Assembly (NCBI GenBank): GCA_040758635.1
Contig: JBFLVI010000017.1
Coordinates: 1 to 46,251 of the forward strand
Direction of reading: 5' to 3'
Source of the DNA: Yes71-27 sp040758635
GTDB taxonomy: Bacteria > Bacillota > Desulfotomaculia > Desulfotomaculales > Ammonificaceae
Length of the DNA: 46,251 bases
Notes under the pieces: generated by a model
The model's database searches: none
What the model was told of the DNA's origin: nothing
What the model saw: the letters and a program-made list of their open reading frames with translations, nothing else
In this document: in pieces, positions 46,104 to 46,251 of the stretch
Position numbering within the stretch: the first letter of the stretch is position 1
Layout: each line of letters starts with the position of its first letter
Position numbers and translations under genes: made by a program

Positions 46104-46251
46104 TTAGTTATTTCTGAAACTCGCAACCAGAAGTACTAAACCTGCTGTAAAGGTGATAAATAATACATTTTCCATGAAGAGCAATCCATGTTCAATCGCT
46201 GCCAATTTATTCACAACGATACCATTTACTCGTTCCTTAAATTCCTTTTCT
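46104..46251 (-). CDS. C-terminal end of an unknown membrane protein (cut by window edge)
   Basis: The minus-strand frame ends EKEFKERVNGIV, then LAAIEHGLLFMENVLFITF and TAGLVLLVASFRNN before TAA at 46104. The 48 visible residues contain one clear membrane helix and a short polar tail. Codons are AT-rich (ATT, TTA, GTA, AAT), unlike the G+C-rich neighbours, which hints at different origin. The family cannot be told from this piece. Confidence 0.6.
   Translation of the reverse strand, partial: EKEFKERVNGIVVNKLAAIEHGLLFMENVLFITFTAGLVLLVASFRNN

Noticed and set aside
1..46251. CRISPR array, rRNA, prophage or insertion-sequence transposase
   Set aside because: No regularly spaced identical repeats, rRNA stretches or transposase/integrase motifs were seen anywhere in the window.

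Overview
The window is about 60% G+C and densely packed, mostly on the minus strand, with many GTG and TTG starts behind strong GGAGG ribosome binding sites. It looks like a chromosomal segment of a sulfate-reducing, probably thermophilic and spore-forming Firmicute of the Desulfotomaculum/Ammonifex kind. The basis is infC-rpmI-rplT with a Gram-positive style leader, yqzL, a DnaD-domain gene, mutS2, KtrAB and pheST, together with a dissimilatory-type ATP sulfurylase (sat). The genus is inferred, not demonstrated.

Layout. 1-6 kb: end fragment of an OmpR-type response regulator, a DnaD/DnaC-like replication pair, a DUF503-CobU fusion, a DUF456 membrane protein, an acyl-CoA dehydratase activase, a YbjQ protein and a TtcA-like PP-loop enzyme. 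6-10.5 kb: amphi-Trp protein and gap on the plus strand, then a minus-strand operon DUF89-sufC-sufB (a minimal SUF Fe-S system) followed by a small frameshifted gene and a terminator. 10.6-18.5 kb: mutS2, a Nif3-like gene, zapA, pheT, pheS. 18.6-23.5 kb: yqzL, a SpoU methyltransferase, ktrA, ktrB, rplT, rpmI, infC (ATT start). 23.6-30.1 kb: two small genes, tRNA-Leu(TAA), sat with an unknown partner gene, nadE and an MFS transporter. 30.3-33.3 kb: a 1003-residue secreted multidomain protein.

33.4-39.8 kb is the most striking part. It is one minus-strand cluster, nurA - herA - mre11/sbcD - rad50/sbcC, that is the archaeal-type DNA end-resection machinery. The Rad50 homologue is split into three reading frames: an N-lobe ending at a CPIC zinc hook, a coiled-coil piece, and a C-lobe. 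A six-copy 7-bp repeat straddles the stop codon of the first piece. By direct reading, one extra copy of the first unit would fuse the first two pieces in frame.

39.9-46.3 kb: a YaiI/YqxD protein, an NmrA-like reductase, a GbsR/MarR regulator, glgB, a membrane protein, trmO, a C_GCAxxG_C_C protein and an AT-rich gene running off the end.

Intergenic DNA carries three kinds of dispersed repeat: degenerate 7-bp-period tandem repeats (four loci), hairpins with the arm CCCRGCACTCA (three loci), and a degenerate element of about 150 bp (two loci, both about 270-295 nt upstream of a minus-strand gene).
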